DNA of 64,000 bases from Salinirubellus salinus (GTDB taxonomy: Archaea; Halobacteriota; Halobacteria; Halobacteriales; Haloarculaceae). The translations under genes and the position numbers were made by a program. Each line of letters opens with the position of its first letter. Within the stretch, counting starts at the first letter, position 1. Under the pieces are notes generated by a model. The model did no database searches. It saw only the letters and a list, made by a program, of their open reading frames with translations, and was not told the DNA's origin. This document shows positions 54,138 to 63,097 of this stretch, one piece after another. The stretch spans positions 3,038,001 through 3,102,000 of the forward strand of contig NZ_CP104003.1 of NCBI RefSeq assembly GCF_025231485.1, in the 5' to 3' direction.

Positions 54138-54598
54138 CCGCGCCGCGTGAGCGGTCCACGGACGAACGCGACTACCCCTACCCCAACGTCCGGTTCCTCC
54201 TCGAGATCGAGGGGCTGACGACGGCCGGGTTCAGCGGGTGCCGACTCGGTGCATCGACCACGGCGGTCCTCTCGTACCGGGCGGGCAACGAGCCACCGAC
54301 GCCCCGAAAAATCCCGGGAACGACGGACTACGAGGCGATAACGCTGGAGCGGGGCGTCGGTGACGGGACGGCGCTGGCGGACTGGCGTCGCCTCGTCGAG
54401 CGGGGACAGATAGCCGAGGCGCGCCGGTCGGTGGCGGTCGTCATCCTCGACGAAGGGGGCGAGGCCGGGCCGCGCTGGGAGGCCGAGAACGCCTGGCCCT
54501 CTCGCTACGTGGGACCGCGGCTCGACGCGCTCGACGGTGCCGTGGCCATCGAAGCCCTCGAGATAACCCACGAGGGCTACGAACGCGTGCGACCGTGA
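54134..54598 (+). CDS. Phage-tail-tube-like protein (T4 gp19 / contractile injection tube family)
   Basis: A 154-residue protein with the family pattern: YPYPNVRFLLEIEGLTTAGFSGCRL (about 14-38), a YRAGNEPPTPRKIPGTTDYEAITLERGV block (about 48-75), ADWRRLVE, then VVILDEGGEAGPRWEAENAWPSRYVGPRLDA and AIEALEITHEGYERV. These are the hallmarks of the inner-tube subunit of contractile tails and extracellular injection systems. No sheath, baseplate, spike or AAA+ ATPase gene is near. GTG 54134 is coupled to the preceding short ORF. Confidence 0.8.
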   Translation: MTAPRERSTDERDYPYPNVRFLLEIEGLTTAGFSGCRLGASTTAVLSYRAGNEPPTPRKIPGTTDYEAITLERGVGDGTALADWRRLVERGQIAEARRSVAVVILDEGGEAGPRWEAENAWPSRYVGPRLDALDGAVAIEALEITHEGYERVRP

Positions 54599-54611
54599 CC
54601 GTCGAGGCCCG

Positions 54612-55058
54612 ATGAGCGGCCTACCGCCGGACCCCTGCACGGGAGACCGGTTCACCGTCGAGGTGACGGGCTACGGGACCATCGACGTCACCGAGGTGGC
54701 CGGGCTGGAGGCGACGGTGGGGTCGCGCACCGAGTCCCGCGTGCCGGGGCTCCCGCGGTGGCTCGTCGGCGAGCGGACCGTCCGGGACGCCGTCTCGCCC
54801 TCGCTCGTGCTCACCCGTGGTGTCGCCCGCGAGACGCCGCTCCGGGACTGGTTCGACGACTGGGTGGCCGAGACGGTCGGGCGCCGGACCGTGGTCGTCG
54901 CCCTGCTCGACCACGACGGACTCCCGGCGGTCCGCTGGACCTGCGAGCGGGCGTACCCGACGCGGTGGACGGGCCCACGACTCCGGGCCGCCCGGCGGGC
55001 GGTCGCGACCGAGTCACTCGAACTCGCCCACGACGGCGTGGAGCAGCTGTCGCCCTGA
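54612..55058 (+). CDS. Second tail-tube-like protein (gp19 family, diverged)
   Basis: A 148-residue paralogue of the preceding protein: DRFTVEVTGYGTIDVTEVAGLEATV (about 11-35), PLRDWFDDWVAETVGRRTVVVALLDHDGLPAVRWTCERAYPTRWTGPRLRAAR and ATESLELAHDGVEQL. The YRxG...TPRK block is replaced by PGLPRWLVGERTVRD. Two unequal tube proteins in tandem is how many contractile injection systems are arranged, but no other component follows. Confidence 0.75.
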   Translation: MSGLPPDPCTGDRFTVEVTGYGTIDVTEVAGLEATVGSRTESRVPGLPRWLVGERTVRDAVSPSLVLTRGVARETPLRDWFDDWVAETVGRRTVVVALLDHDGLPAVRWTCERAYPTRWTGPRLRAARRAVATESLELAHDGVEQLSP

Positions 55059-55067
55059 GCGGTCCTG

Positions 55068-56351
55068 TCAGACCGTCACCGACTCGCCCAGTTCCGGGGC
55101 GCTGGCGTCGTAGCCGTCCGCCCGGAGTTCCTCGGCGAACGCCTCGCAGCGGTCGCCGTGGTTCACGAGGATGCGGGCGTCGGCGTACGAGTCGAGGAAC
55201 GACCGGAGGCCGCCGTGGTCCGCGTGCGCGGAGAAGTCGAACCGCTCGGTGCGAGCGGCGACACGCATCACTCGGCCGTCGATCTCTGCGCTCCCCGTCT
55301 CCAGCAGTTCGCGGCCGGGCGTCCCCTCCACCTGGTAGCCCGAGAACAGGATGCGGTTCTTCGGGTGGCCGCGGATCTCGGGGACGTAGGTCATCGCCGG
55401 GCCGCCCGAGAGCATCCCACTCGTGGTGACGATGACCGTGTTGTCGTCGGCGATGCGCTTTCGCTGGCCGTCCCGCCCCGTGACGAACCGGGCGTTCCCC
55501 ACGGCCCGGCCGAACGCGTCCGGGTCCCGCAGGAACGCGGGGTAGTTCCGCAGCATCCGCGTGAGTCCCTTCCCCATCCCGTCGACGTAACACGGCAGGT
55601 CGTGGGCCTCACAGACCAGCAGCATCTCCTGCGTGCGGCCGATGGCGAACGCCGGGACGACGACGGTACCGCCCTCGTAGAGCGTCTCGCGGACGGCGTC
55701 GGCGAACCGCCGTTCCACCTCGGCGCGTGGTCCGTGGTCCACGTCGGAGTAGGTCGACTCGCATATCACGACGTCCGCGTCGGGACGGTCGGTGGTGGCG
55801 CTCACCAGCCGCTGTGAGTCCGTGTGGAAGTCCCCGGTGTACAGCAGTCGCGTCTCGCCCTCGTCGTCGGACTGCGTCCGACTGCCCGTGGGGCGCCGCC
55901 CCGCGTCGTCTATCAGGACGTGTGCGCTCCCGGGGATGTGGCCGGCGTTGTAGAACGTGACCTCGTACCCCGCCGCGGTGAACGGCTCGTCGTAGCCGTG
56001 CTCGACCGACACCTGCGTCATGCGACGGAGTTCCGTCTCGGTGAACGGGCACTGCGGGGTGCCACCGTGGAGCTTCAGCGTGTCCCGGCCGAGGCGCATC
56101 GCGAACTCGCGTGTGGGGGGCGTCCAGTGGATGGGCGGCCGCGAGGTACCCGACAGGAGCGCCGGGAGCGCCCCGACGTGGTCGAGGTGGCCGTGGCTCA
56201 CGACGACGGCGTCGGGGTCCACGTCGCGCATCCCGACGGGCCACTGGGGTGGGTTCGCCGTCAGCATCCCGAAGTCGAGCAGGAGCGAGTCGTCCAGCAG
56301 GACCGCACTCCGACCCACCTCGCGTGCGCCGCCGAGGAACTCCACCTTCAT
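55068..56351 (-). CDS. Beta-CASP metallo-beta-lactamase RNase (aCPSF2-like)
   Basis: A 427-residue nuclease of the archaeal CPSF73/RNase J group. Motifs: SHGHLDHVG (52-60), the GHIPGSAHV His, YTGDFH Asp, and the beta-CASP A (VICESTYSD), B (SAHADHGG) and C (VNHGD) elements. It lacks N-terminal KH domains, which separates it from aCPSF1. Such enzymes cut RNA or trim it 5'-3'. An unusual insert of about 15 residues (RRPTGSRTQSDDEGE) follows the GHI motif. Convergent with the second tube-like gene. Confidence 0.9.
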   Translation of the reverse strand: MKVEFLGGAREVGRSAVLLDDSLLLDFGMLTANPPQWPVGMRDVDPDAVVVSHGHLDHVGALPALLSGTSRPPIHWTPPTREFAMRLGRDTLKLHGGTPQCPFTETELRRMTQVSVEHGYDEPFTAAGYEVTFYNAGHIPGSAHVLIDDAGRRPTGSRTQSDDEGETRLLYTGDFHTDSQRLVSATTDRPDADVVICESTYSDVDHGPRAEVERRFADAVRETLYEGGTVVVPAFAIGRTQEMLLVCEAHDLPCYVDGMGKGLTRMLRNYPAFLRDPDAFGRAVGNARFVTGRDGQRKRIADDNTVIVTTSGMLSGGPAMTYVPEIRGHPKNRILFSGYQVEGTPGRELLETGSAEIDGRVMRVAARTERFDFSAHADHGGLRSFLDSYADARILVNHGDRCEAFAEELRADGYDASAPELGESVTV

Positions 56352-56474
56352 TCGGTCGGGGTTCGCGGCGGCGGGGCTTGGGGCCGTCGGTTCGAGGCCG
56401 GCCGCGGGGCACTCTCACCACCGGGAGTGTGACAGCGGGTGAACGCTCAAGTCCGTCCGTCTCCCACTGCAGGT

Positions 56475-56615
56475 GTGACCGTCTACTACGTCGTCGTCGA
56501 CGGGGACCGCGTCGCCGGCCCGTTCGAGACCCGCAAGGAGGCCAAGCGCGAGGCCGACACCCGCGCCACGAACGAGATCATGCTCCACTACGGCGTCGAA
56601 GCCGTCGAGGAGTGA
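56475..56615 (+). CDS. 46-residue conserved small protein
   Basis: Starts at GTG 56475, exactly 30 bases after the first base of a CTCAAGTCC box, so probably leaderless. It reads as a beta hairpin VYYVVVDGDRVAGPFETRKEAKREA followed by a helix, similar in form to small haloarchaeal GPFET-type proteins that resemble a GYF/SPOR-like half domain. Its TGA overlaps the GTG of the RDD gene, indicating coupling. Function unknown. Confidence 0.6.
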   Translation: MTVYYVVVDGDRVAGPFETRKEAKREADTRATNEIMLHYGVEAVEE

Positions 56616-57055
56616 GCGACCGCGACGCCGCACCCCCCGAGCCTGCCCCACTCCGGGTCCGCACCCCCGCGTTCCTCCTCGACCAGCTGGTCGTCACCCT
56701 CCTCGTCGTCGGCCCCGCGCTCGCACTCGGCTACCGGGCCGAACTGCTCACCCCGCCCGAACGGACGTGGGCGTTCCTCGCGGCGATGGCCGTCGCCTTC
56801 GTGTATCACCTGCTCGCCGAGTGGCGCACGGGGACGACGCTCGGCAAGCGCGTCTTCGGCCTCCGGGTGGTGAGCGACGACGGCACCCCGCTCTCCTTCC
56901 GCGGGTCGTTCCTCCGCAACGCCCTCCGGCTCGTCGACGGGCTGGGCTACTGGAGCGTCGCCGTCGCGGTCATCCTCCTCCGTGGGGACGGCAAGCGCCT
57001 CGGCGACTGGGCGGGCCGGACGCTGGTGGTCCACGCCGGGCGAGTCCGCCAGTGA
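56612..57055 (+). CDS. RDD family membrane protein
   Basis: A 147-residue protein of the RDD family with three membrane helices (about 20-42, 53-70, 115-132). The defining residues are Asp in FLLDQLVV (about 24), the [11 protein letters not shown] segment, and [10 protein letters not shown]; a C-terminal [13 protein letters not shown] closes the domain. RDD proteins are thought to transport small solutes or cations. GTG 56612 overlaps the preceding stop. Confidence 0.88.
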   Translation: MSDRDAAPPEPAPLRVRTPAFLLDQLVVTLLVVGPALALGYRAELLTPPERTWAFLAAMAVAFVYHLLAEWRTGTTLGKRVFGLRVVSDDGTPLSFRGSFLRNALRLVDGLGYWSVAVAVILLRGDGKRLGDWAGRTLVVHAGRVRQ

Positions 57056-57056
57056 C

Positions 57057-57332
57057 TCACTCCGCCTGCCAGCGCCTGACCTCGAACTCCGCGTAGCCAC
57101 CGTAGGCCAGTTCCAGCGACCCGACCCACCAGTTCCAGCGGTCGACCAGCCGCTCGTCCGGGGCGTCCCCGAGGTGTTCGACGAGCTCGGCGACGGTGAG
57201 TTCGGTGCCGGTGTCGTCGGCGTACTGCCCGGATTCGGCGAGGTCCATCGCCTGCCGGACGACGACGCGGAGCGACCCCGGCTCGGGGCCGAACGTCTCG
57301 CGCAGGCTGGCTTCGAGTCGAGCGCGGTTCAC
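57057..57332 (-). CDS. Small haloarchaeal protein of unknown function
   Basis: A 91-residue protein, GTG start at 57332, with a helical N-terminus ([18 protein letters not shown]) and an aromatic end [25 protein letters not shown]. No motif of known function. It is convergent with the RDD gene, ending two bases after that gene's stop, and divergent from rps6e. The much longer frame through rps6e is rejected. Confidence 0.6.
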   Translation of the reverse strand: MNRARLEASLRETFGPEPGSLRVVVRQAMDLAESGQYADDTGTELTVAELVEHLGDAPDERLVDRWNWWVGSLELAYGGYAEFEVRRWQAE

Positions 57333-57482
57333 GCCCCTCGATACGTGCCCGGCGGCCAAGACTCCCCCGTTCGGGGCGGTCGCCGTGAACGTCGCAGGGC
57401 GGCCCCACGCGCCCCCGTCGGCGGTACTGGGCCTGCAGGCCGTTTCAACACCCTTTTGCTCGGGCACCCAGTCAGTCCGGGT

Positions 57483-57896
57483 ATGGCTGACTTCCAGGTC
57501 TCCGTCGCCGACCCCGACGACGGGACGACGTACCAGTTCGACGTGGAGGGACAGGACGCGAACCGATTCATCGGTCGCGAACTCGGCGAGACGGTCGACG
57601 GCGGCGCCGTCGGTCTCGACGGCTACGACCTCGAGCTCACGGGCGGCTCCGACACCGCCGGCCGACCGATGCGACAGGACGTCGCCGGCCCGAACCTCAA
57701 GGCCGTCCTCCTCACGGGTGGCACGGGGTTCAACCCGACCCGCGACGGCGAGCGAAAGCGCGTCACCGTCCGCGGCCGCGAGGTCAGCGAGGACACCCGC
57801 CAGATCAACGCGAAGATCGCCGGTCGCGGTGACCAGTCCGTCGCCGAACTCCTCGGCCTCGAGGGCGACGACGAGGAGAGCGAGGACGACGAGTAA
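57483..57896 (+). CDS. rps6e: 30S ribosomal protein S6e
   Basis: A 137-residue S6e: [51 protein letters not shown] and the conserved [35 protein letters not shown]. The acidic C-terminal tail [11 protein letters not shown] is halophilic. The ATG is 30 bases after the first base of CTTTTGCTC, a standard leaderless start here. It is followed four bases later by a conserved gene. Confidence 0.97.
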   Translation: MADFQVSVADPDDGTTYQFDVEGQDANRFIGRELGETVDGGAVGLDGYDLELTGGSDTAGRPMRQDVAGPNLKAVLLTGGTGFNPTRDGERKRVTVRGREVSEDTRQINAKIAGRGDQSVAELLGLEGDDEESEDDE

Positions 57897-57899
57897 GCA

Positions 57900-58349
57900 G
57901 TGACGGACCGGGTCTCCTCCGAGAACGCGTCCGTCGAGACGGTCCGCGCCACGCTCGCCAGCGCCGGCGCCACCGGCCGACCGCGCATCGCGGTTCCCGA
58001 GGAGACCGCCGAGCAGTTCCCCGCCGACGAGCTCGTCACGCTCGTCCTCGGCGGGACGGTCTATCACGCCCGCGTCGACGTGGCGCTCGACGACTCGCTC
58101 GAGATTCGCGGGGCCTACGACAACCGCCGGCTGGCACGGGAGGCCGACGGCGAGAACCGCCTCGTCGAGTGGGCGAAGAACGAGGGCGTCGACGTCGGCC
58201 GGTCGGTGCTCCTCGACACCGTCGTCGAGGGGGAACGCTACGGCGTCCGCAAGCCGGGCGAGACCACGGTGTACGAGGTGCCCGAGACGACGGTGAACAC
58301 GAGCCTCGACCGGATCGCGCAGTCGCTCGACGGAGGTGACGACGAGTGA
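57900..58349 (+). CDS. Conserved haloarchaeal protein downstream of S6e (DUF7112-like)
   Basis: A 149-residue protein, GTG start, four bases after rps6e. The N-terminal helix is followed by VTLVLGGTVYHARVDVALDDSLEIRGAYDNRRLARE (beta-rich) and VDVGRSVLLDTVVEGERYGVRKPGETTVYEVPE. The gene is a common neighbour of rps6e in Haloarchaea. No catalytic site is visible. It overlaps the next gene by four bases. Confidence 0.7.
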   Translation: MTDRVSSENASVETVRATLASAGATGRPRIAVPEETAEQFPADELVTLVLGGTVYHARVDVALDDSLEIRGAYDNRRLAREADGENRLVEWAKNEGVDVGRSVLLDTVVEGERYGVRKPGETTVYEVPETTVNTSLDRIAQSLDGGDDE

Positions 58350-58789
58350 CGGGGATGGCCGACCGCCTCGACGCCTTCCTCGCCGGCGAGCGAACCGACG
58401 ACGTGGCGTTCTACCTCCACGAGGACGGCGTCGGCGACGTCGAGGCGCTGGCGGACGTGGGCGTCCGGACCGACCACGGCGTCCTCCTCGTCCTCCCGGG
58501 CGAGGAGGGCCGCGCCGCGTTCCAGCGGGCCACCTCGCTCAACCCGATGAACTTCGCCGGGATGGCGATGGACACCGAGGGAGAGGTGGACCGCGACCTG
58601 ACCGACGGCACCTGCCCCGCCGGTGACGGCGAGGACCACTACGCCAAGTTCGTCTTCGCGTTCGCCGAGGAGCACCATCCCGAGATGGAGGGGCTCTACG
58701 CCGAGGGCGACGTGCTCCACGCCTACGCGGCCTGCGCCTGCGGGGAGACCTACTCCGAGAAGTGGCTGGCTGGCGAGGACGGGGCCTGA
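58346..58789 (+). CDS. DUF5807-like haloarchaeal protein
   Basis: A 147-residue protein from GTG 58346 (overlapping the previous stop) with YLHEDGVGDVEALADVGVRTDHGVLLVLPGEEGRAAFQRAT and HAYAACACGETYSEKW near the C-terminus. CACGET could be a metal or thiol site together with an earlier Cys (GTCPAG). Pattern fits DUF5807, function unknown. Third gene of the S6e unit. Confidence 0.7.
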   Translation: MTGMADRLDAFLAGERTDDVAFYLHEDGVGDVEALADVGVRTDHGVLLVLPGEEGRAAFQRATSLNPMNFAGMAMDTEGEVDRDLTDGTCPAGDGEDHYAKFVFAFAEEHHPEMEGLYAEGDVLHAYAACACGETYSEKWLAGEDGA

Positions 58790-58844
58790 GGACGGCTCAC
58801 ACGCACACACGAGACTTTTACCGGGCGATCGACTCAACCGGGGC

Positions 58845-59921
58845 GTGAGCGACAGCGAGGCCGACGCCGTCACCGCAGAGGCGGTCGCCGGTATGGTCGC
58901 GGCGTGCCGTCCCGAGTGGCGCGTGGCCGGGTACGAACGCGCCGCCGAGGGCACCGACTTCGTCGCGTTCGTCGACTGCGAGACGCCGGACGGCCCACGC
59001 GAGGCCGTCCTGAAGGCGACGACCGCGGGGTTCGTCCGACCGGAGGTGGCTCGCGCGGAACCGCGGCTCTACGAACTCGTGGGCCGCGAGACGTCGGTTC
59101 CGGTCCCCGCGGTGTACGGCTCCGTCGACGCCCACGCCGACTACCCCGCACCGTTCTACCTGCTCGAACGCGTCGCCGGCGAGAACGTCGAGTCCGACCC
59201 TACCGCACTCCCGGTCGACGTGCGCGAGCGGGTCTGCCGGGACGCCGGCGCGAACCTCGCCCAACTCCACGGTCTCCGCACCTTCGACCGGGTCGGCTCC
59301 GTGGGCGTCCGCGACGGCGGCCTCGCGGTCGTCCCGAACGACGAGGGCGGCCCCTACGCGGACGGCCGCGAGTGGTTCCGCGACGGGGTCGCCAGCACGC
59401 TCGACGCGCTGGCCGACGGCACCTACTTCCCCGATCTGGCCGACGAGCCCGACCGGTTCGCCGACCTCGTCCCCGACCTCCGGGCGGCGTTCGACGAGCG
59501 ACTCGCGGCGATGCCCCCCCCCGACCCGCCGCGGTTCTGCCACTGGGACTACCGCTGGGGGAACCTCCTGCTCTCCCCCACGACGGGCGAGACTCGGGCG
59601 GTGCTCGACTGGGCGAACCTCTCCACCACGGACCCGGCGTACAACCTCGCGTGTGTCGAGTACCACCTCCTGCACGACGGCGACGACGAGGCGACCCGCG
59701 AGCGCCACCGCCGGGCGCTCCGCGGGGCGTACGTCGCCGGACGCGAGGGCTGGCGGTTCGACGCGAGCGTCACCGAGCGGATGGAGACCTACGCGCTGCT
59801 GAAGCGGTGTGACGCGATGGCGTGTCTGCCGCTCTGGCACGAGGAGAAAGACAGGGCGGGGAGAGCACGGGTCGAGCGGGTCCACCGCGAGGCGGTGGCC
59901 GAGTTCGTGGACGGTGACTAG
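58845..59921 (+). CDS. Aminoglycoside phosphotransferase-family kinase
   Basis: A 358-residue APH/choline-kinase-like phosphotransferase. The nucleotide Lys is in REAVLKATT (about 54), the catalytic loop is FCHWDYRWGNLLL (about 228-240; HxDxxxxN with Asp as base), and the metal Asp is in RAVLDWANLS (about 250). Its substrate (small alcohol, amine or sugar) cannot be told. GTG start 30 bases after the first base of CTTTTACC. It overlaps the convergent DHH gene by four bases. Confidence 0.88.
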   Translation: MSDSEADAVTAEAVAGMVAACRPEWRVAGYERAAEGTDFVAFVDCETPDGPREAVLKATTAGFVRPEVARAEPRLYELVGRETSVPVPAVYGSVDAHADYPAPFYLLERVAGENVESDPTALPVDVRERVCRDAGANLAQLHGLRTFDRVGSVGVRDGGLAVVPNDEGGPYADGREWFRDGVASTLDALADGTYFPDLADEPDRFADLVPDLRAAFDERLAAMPPPDPPRFCHWDYRWGNLLLSPTTGETRAVLDWANLSTTDPAYNLACVEYHLLHDGDDEATRERHRRALRGAYVAGREGWRFDASVTERMETYALLKRCDAMACLPLWHEEKDRAGRARVERVHREAVAEFVDGD

Positions 59922-61021
59922 CGGTCGGCCGCGATCCCCTCGTCGTCCTCGTCGGCGTGCTGGCGGGCCACCTCGCGGAACGCCTCGAGGATGACCTCCT
60001 GCGTGACCGCGCCGCGCGAACTCCAGTGGTGCGCGTAGTCGAGCATGTCGTCGTAGATGTCGGGCTTGCACCCGGCCGCCTTCGGGTGGCCGCCACCGTT
60101 CACTCTGCCGGCCACCTCGTGACACAGCTCGAACGAGTCGGTCCCCCGGATGGAGGCGCTCCCGGCCGGCTTGACGACGACCGCCGCGTCGGTTCCCTGC
60201 TCGCGGAACGCCTCGGCCACCTCGTTCTGCGAACAGCGGCCGTAGGTGATGCCGACCGTCCACGGGCCGACCTCCTCGATGCGTCCACGCTTCACCGCGA
60301 GGTCGACGAGCTGCTCCTTCTCGATCCGGCGCTCGGCGATGTACGCCTCGACGGGTTCGGGGAGGTCCGCACCGAAGCGGCCGACGACCTCGACGTACGC
60401 CTCGGGTTCCTCCCAGTAGGCGTAGTCCGCGAGGTCGTCCGAGCGCGGGTCCTCGCGGAGCCAGAGGTCGTGGTCGCGCGTGACCGCGGCGAGGTCGGCG
60501 AACCGGTCGTCGAACGCGTGGTCGATGGAGCGAAGCGCCACGTCGGCCGTACACTCCTCGTCCGAGTCACCGACGACGAGGTCGACACCCGCCCGTTCGA
60601 CCGCGGTGGAGAGGTCGTCCTCCCACTGGTGGTGGTCGAACCACGCGACTGACGCCGCGCGCTCGACCACGCCGTCGAGGTACTGGATATCGTAGTCGCT
60701 GTCGGGACACAGGTCACAGACGAAGACGCGGGCGTCGGGTTCGAGGTACGCCGCGAGGTACTCGAGTGACTCCTCCAGTTCGTGGGGGCCGGTCGGGAGC
60801 AGGGCTCCCTCGCCGAACGCCTCGCGAACGAGGGCGACGCAGGCGAGGCCGTCGGCGTCGGGGTCGGCGACCACGACGGTGGTGGCACCCTCGAGCGTCT
60901 CGCGAGCCTCGCGTTCGGCCTCCAGCTCGTCGAACGAGTCCGGGGTGAAGAAGCCCGAACCGGGGAGTACCGACTTCCGGGAGAGGGGGAGTCGGTCGTC
61001 GTCGATGAGGAAGTCGTCCAT
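59918..61021 (-). CDS. DHH-family phosphoesterase/nuclease
   Basis: A 367-residue protein with DHH motifs: VVVADPDADGLA (about 49-60), a VFVCDLCPDSD, DHH-type FDHHQWED (about 127-134), and the DHHA1 nucleic-acid end RVNGGGHPKAAGCK (about 313-326). These relate it to RecJ-like exonucleases and nano-RNases that degrade short oligonucleotides. A CCCTTACG box lies about 30 bases before the ATG. Confidence 0.9.
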   Translation of the reverse strand: MDDFLIDDDRLPLSRKSVLPGSGFFTPDSFDELEAEREARETLEGATTVVVADPDADGLACVALVREAFGEGALLPTGPHELEESLEYLAAYLEPDARVFVCDLCPDSDYDIQYLDGVVERAASVAWFDHHQWEDDLSTAVERAGVDLVVGDSDEECTADVALRSIDHAFDDRFADLAAVTRDHDLWLREDPRSDDLADYAYWEEPEAYVEVVGRFGADLPEPVEAYIAERRIEKEQLVDLAVKRGRIEEVGPWTVGITYGRCSQNEVAEAFREQGTDAAVVVKPAGSASIRGTDSFELCHEVAGRVNGGGHPKAAGCKPDIYDDMLDYAHHWSSRGAVTQEVILEAFREVARQHADEDDEGIAADR

Positions 61022-61095
61022 ACGCCGGTGAGACGCCGGCGGCGTAAGGGGATACCGATTACACGGCTCTCCGTGGCGCTCTCGCGAGGTGCTCG

Positions 61096-61521
61096 CTACG
61101 ACTCCAGTTGCCGCACCGTCAACACCGGCACCGGGCAGGTCCGCACGACGGCCTCCGCGACGCTCCCGAGGAGGAACGAGTGCTCGCCGTCGCGCCCGCG
61201 GGTCCCGGTGGCGACCACGTCGGCGTCGACCTCCTGCGCGTAGCGGGCGATCTCGCGGGCGGGGTCCCCGTGCCGCACGGTCCTGACCGTCTCGCCGTCG
61301 ACGCGGGCGGCCACGGCGTCGAGCGCCTCCTGTGCCTGCTCCTCGAGTGCGCCCGCGACCTCGTTGTGGAGCCGTTCGGGGAGCGGTTCGACCCGCGACT
61401 CGTCGAGGACACAGAGGGCGTGGACGGTGGCGTCGAACTTCTCGGCCAGGTCCACGGCTGCCGCCACGGCCCGCTCGCCGCTCTTCGAGCCGTCAGTGGC
61501 GATGATGACCGTCTCGAACAT
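61096..61521 (-). CDS. Universal stress protein UspA family
   Basis: A 141-residue single Usp domain: VIIATDGSKSGERAVAAAVDLA at the start, and the nucleotide loop ATGTRGRDGEHSFLLGSVAEAVVRTCPVPVLTVR (GxxGx9GS, consistent with ATP binding). A CGTTTAAGCC box lies about 30 bases upstream. It is divergent from the next Usp gene. Confidence 0.92.
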   Translation of the reverse strand: MFETVIIATDGSKSGERAVAAAVDLAEKFDATVHALCVLDESRVEPLPERLHNEVAGALEEQAQEALDAVAARVDGETVRTVRHGDPAREIARYAQEVDADVVATGTRGRDGEHSFLLGSVAEAVVRTCPVPVLTVRQLES

Positions 61522-61622
61522 GGAGGTGCGTTCCCCCGCCCGCGGCTTAAACGGGGGGGTCGACGCCCACGCCGCCACGTGTGGGGGGTGGCTTTTTCAC
61601 CGCCCCCGACCCACGCTCGCCC

Positions 61623-62057
61623 ATGGAGATAGAGACGGTGCTCGCCCCGGTCGACGGTAGCGAGGCCGCCATGCGGGCCTGCGAGTACGCCGTGGCGGTC
61701 GCCGAGCGCTACGGTGCGGACCTGCACGTCCTGCACGTCCTCGGCGAGGGGACCACCCGCGCCATCGAGGACGGCGACCTCACCGACGACGACATCGTCG
61801 CGGAGTCCGACCGCCTGATGGACGAGGTGGCGGCGATGGCCGGCGACGTGCCCACGTCTCACTCGACGGCCTACGGCTTCTCGGCGACGCGACTCACCCA
61901 GCACCCGGGGAGCGTCATCCTCGACGCCGCCGACGCCGTCGGTGCCGACTTCGTCGTCCTGCCGCGAGAACCCGTCACCGGCGACCCGGAGGCGGTCATC
62001 GAGAAGGCCGCCGAGTACGTCCTGGCGTACGCCTCACAGCCGGTCCTATCGGTCTGA
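61623..62057 (+). CDS. Universal stress protein-like protein, diverged loop
   Basis: A 144-residue Usp-fold protein: VLAPVDGSEAAMRACEYAVAVAERYGADLHVLHVLG (about 6-41). The nucleotide loop is DFVVLPREPVTGDPEAVIEKAAEYVLAYASQPVLSV, without the GxxGx9GS consensus, so it belongs to the non-ATP-binding class. A GGCTTTTTCACC box is about 30 bases before the ATG. Its 3' end overlaps the convergent GNAT gene by 12 bases. Confidence 0.85.
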   Translation: MEIETVLAPVDGSEAAMRACEYAVAVAERYGADLHVLHVLGEGTTRAIEDGDLTDDDIVAESDRLMDEVAAMAGDVPTSHSTAYGFSATRLTQHPGSVILDAADAVGADFVVLPREPVTGDPEAVIEKAAEYVLAYASQPVLSV

Positions 62058-62630
62058 GTCGTCGATACCGAGGTCGGTCTCGGTGTCGCCCGCTCCCGTC
62101 CCGGCCTCGGTCAGCGCGGCAGTCATCTCGAGTTCGAAACTCCCCGCGTCGCCCGCCTCGAACCCGACCTTCCGGTAGAGCGCCACCGCCGGGTTGTTCC
62201 ACCGCTCGACGGTGAGCCACACGCGGTCGATGCCTGCCTCGTAGCCCGCCCCGAGCAGCGCCTCGATGAGGCCCGTCCCGATGCCGGCGTCCTGGTAGTC
62301 CGAGAGCACGAAGATGGCGAGTTCGTACGCCTCGTCGCCGTCCGGCACCAGCGTGGCGTGTCCAACCACGCTGTCACCGTCCCACGCGAGGACGTTGACG
62401 CACTCGTCGGCGAGGATGGCCTCCAGCCAGTTGCGGATTGCCTCGTCCTTGACCGGGGGGATCCCCTGTGCCCGGTCGGCCGGGTCGAACGCGGTGTACA
62501 TCTCGACGACGGCCTCGAACTCGTCGTCGTAGCGCTCGACGCGTATCTCGCGCCCGTTCCGGTCCTCGAAGACGCACGGCGGGGCCTCGTAGGGGCCCGC
62601 CACCTCGTCGGGGTAGACGAATCCGCTCAT
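62046..62630 (-). CDS. GNAT-family N-acetyltransferase
   Basis: A 194-residue GNAT with an N-terminal extension (about 1-45, MSGFVYPDEVAG), GHATLVPDGDEAYELAIFVLSDYQDAGIGTGLIEALLG (acetyl-CoA site, about 113-149) and the C-terminal LTVERWNNPAVALYRKVGF. In arrangement it is like lysine acetyltransferases of the Pat type, often linked to Usp proteins. It is coupled (ATGA) to the Usp gene upstream on this strand. Confidence 0.88.
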   Translation of the reverse strand: MSGFVYPDEVAGPYEAPPCVFEDRNGREIRVERYDDEFEAVVEMYTAFDPADRAQGIPPVKDEAIRNWLEAILADECVNVLAWDGDSVVGHATLVPDGDEAYELAIFVLSDYQDAGIGTGLIEALLGAGYEAGIDRVWLTVERWNNPAVALYRKVGFEAGDAGSFELEMTAALTEAGTGAGDTETDLGIDDSDR

Positions 62631-62995
62631 CGTACCAGCGTCACCGAGACGGTAGCGTTCAGGACGACGAACTCGGCGATGCTCCCGAGGCTCACCTTCC
62701 CGAGTGGCGAGGTCTCCCCGCCGCCCAGCACGATACGGTCGAACCCCTCGCGCTCCGCGAGTTCGACGAGTCGACTCCCCGGATGCCCTTCGACGACCAC
62801 CACCTCGGCCTCGAGGCCGGCCTCGCGCAGTCGCTCTTCGACGGCCTCGCGGATGGACTCGGTGGAGCGGTCGACAGCGGGGTTCTCGACGACCGCGACG
62901 GTCAGGTCGTCGCCGGCCTCTCGGGTCCGTTCGATGGTCCGGTCGAGGGCGGTCAGCCCGTCGTCGCTGCCGCCGACGCCCAGCAGTACCTTCAT
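62627..62995 (-). CDS. Universal stress protein-like domain
   Basis: A 122-residue Usp protein: KVLLGVGGSDDGLTALDRTIERT, EGHPGSRLVELAEREGFDRIVLGGGETSPLGKVSLGSIAEFVVLNATVSVTLVR. The nucleotide loop GGGETSPLGKVSLGS retains the GxS end (ATP-binding class is possible). First gene of a two-gene unit with the GNAT; overlap by four bases suggests that its acetylation or ligand response is joint, which is inference. GGCTTTTTGTCC is its promoter box. Confidence 0.85.
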   Translation of the reverse strand: MKVLLGVGGSDDGLTALDRTIERTREAGDDLTVAVVENPAVDRSTESIREAVEERLREAGLEAEVVVVEGHPGSRLVELAEREGFDRIVLGGGETSPLGKVSLGSIAEFVVLNATVSVTLVR

Positions 62996-63097
62996 GGACG
63001 GGGGCAGGCCCCGCCGGGACAAAAAGCCACCCCGCCTCGAACGCTCCCCGTCGGTGTCGGGCGAACGCTTTTGCCCGCACTCGCCCCACCTCGGCGT

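Noticed and set aside
59918-60554. Long minus-strand frame 58818-60554 covering the APH kinase
   Set aside because: It is antisense to a kinase with intact catalytic motifs and overlaps the genuine DHH gene in another frame.
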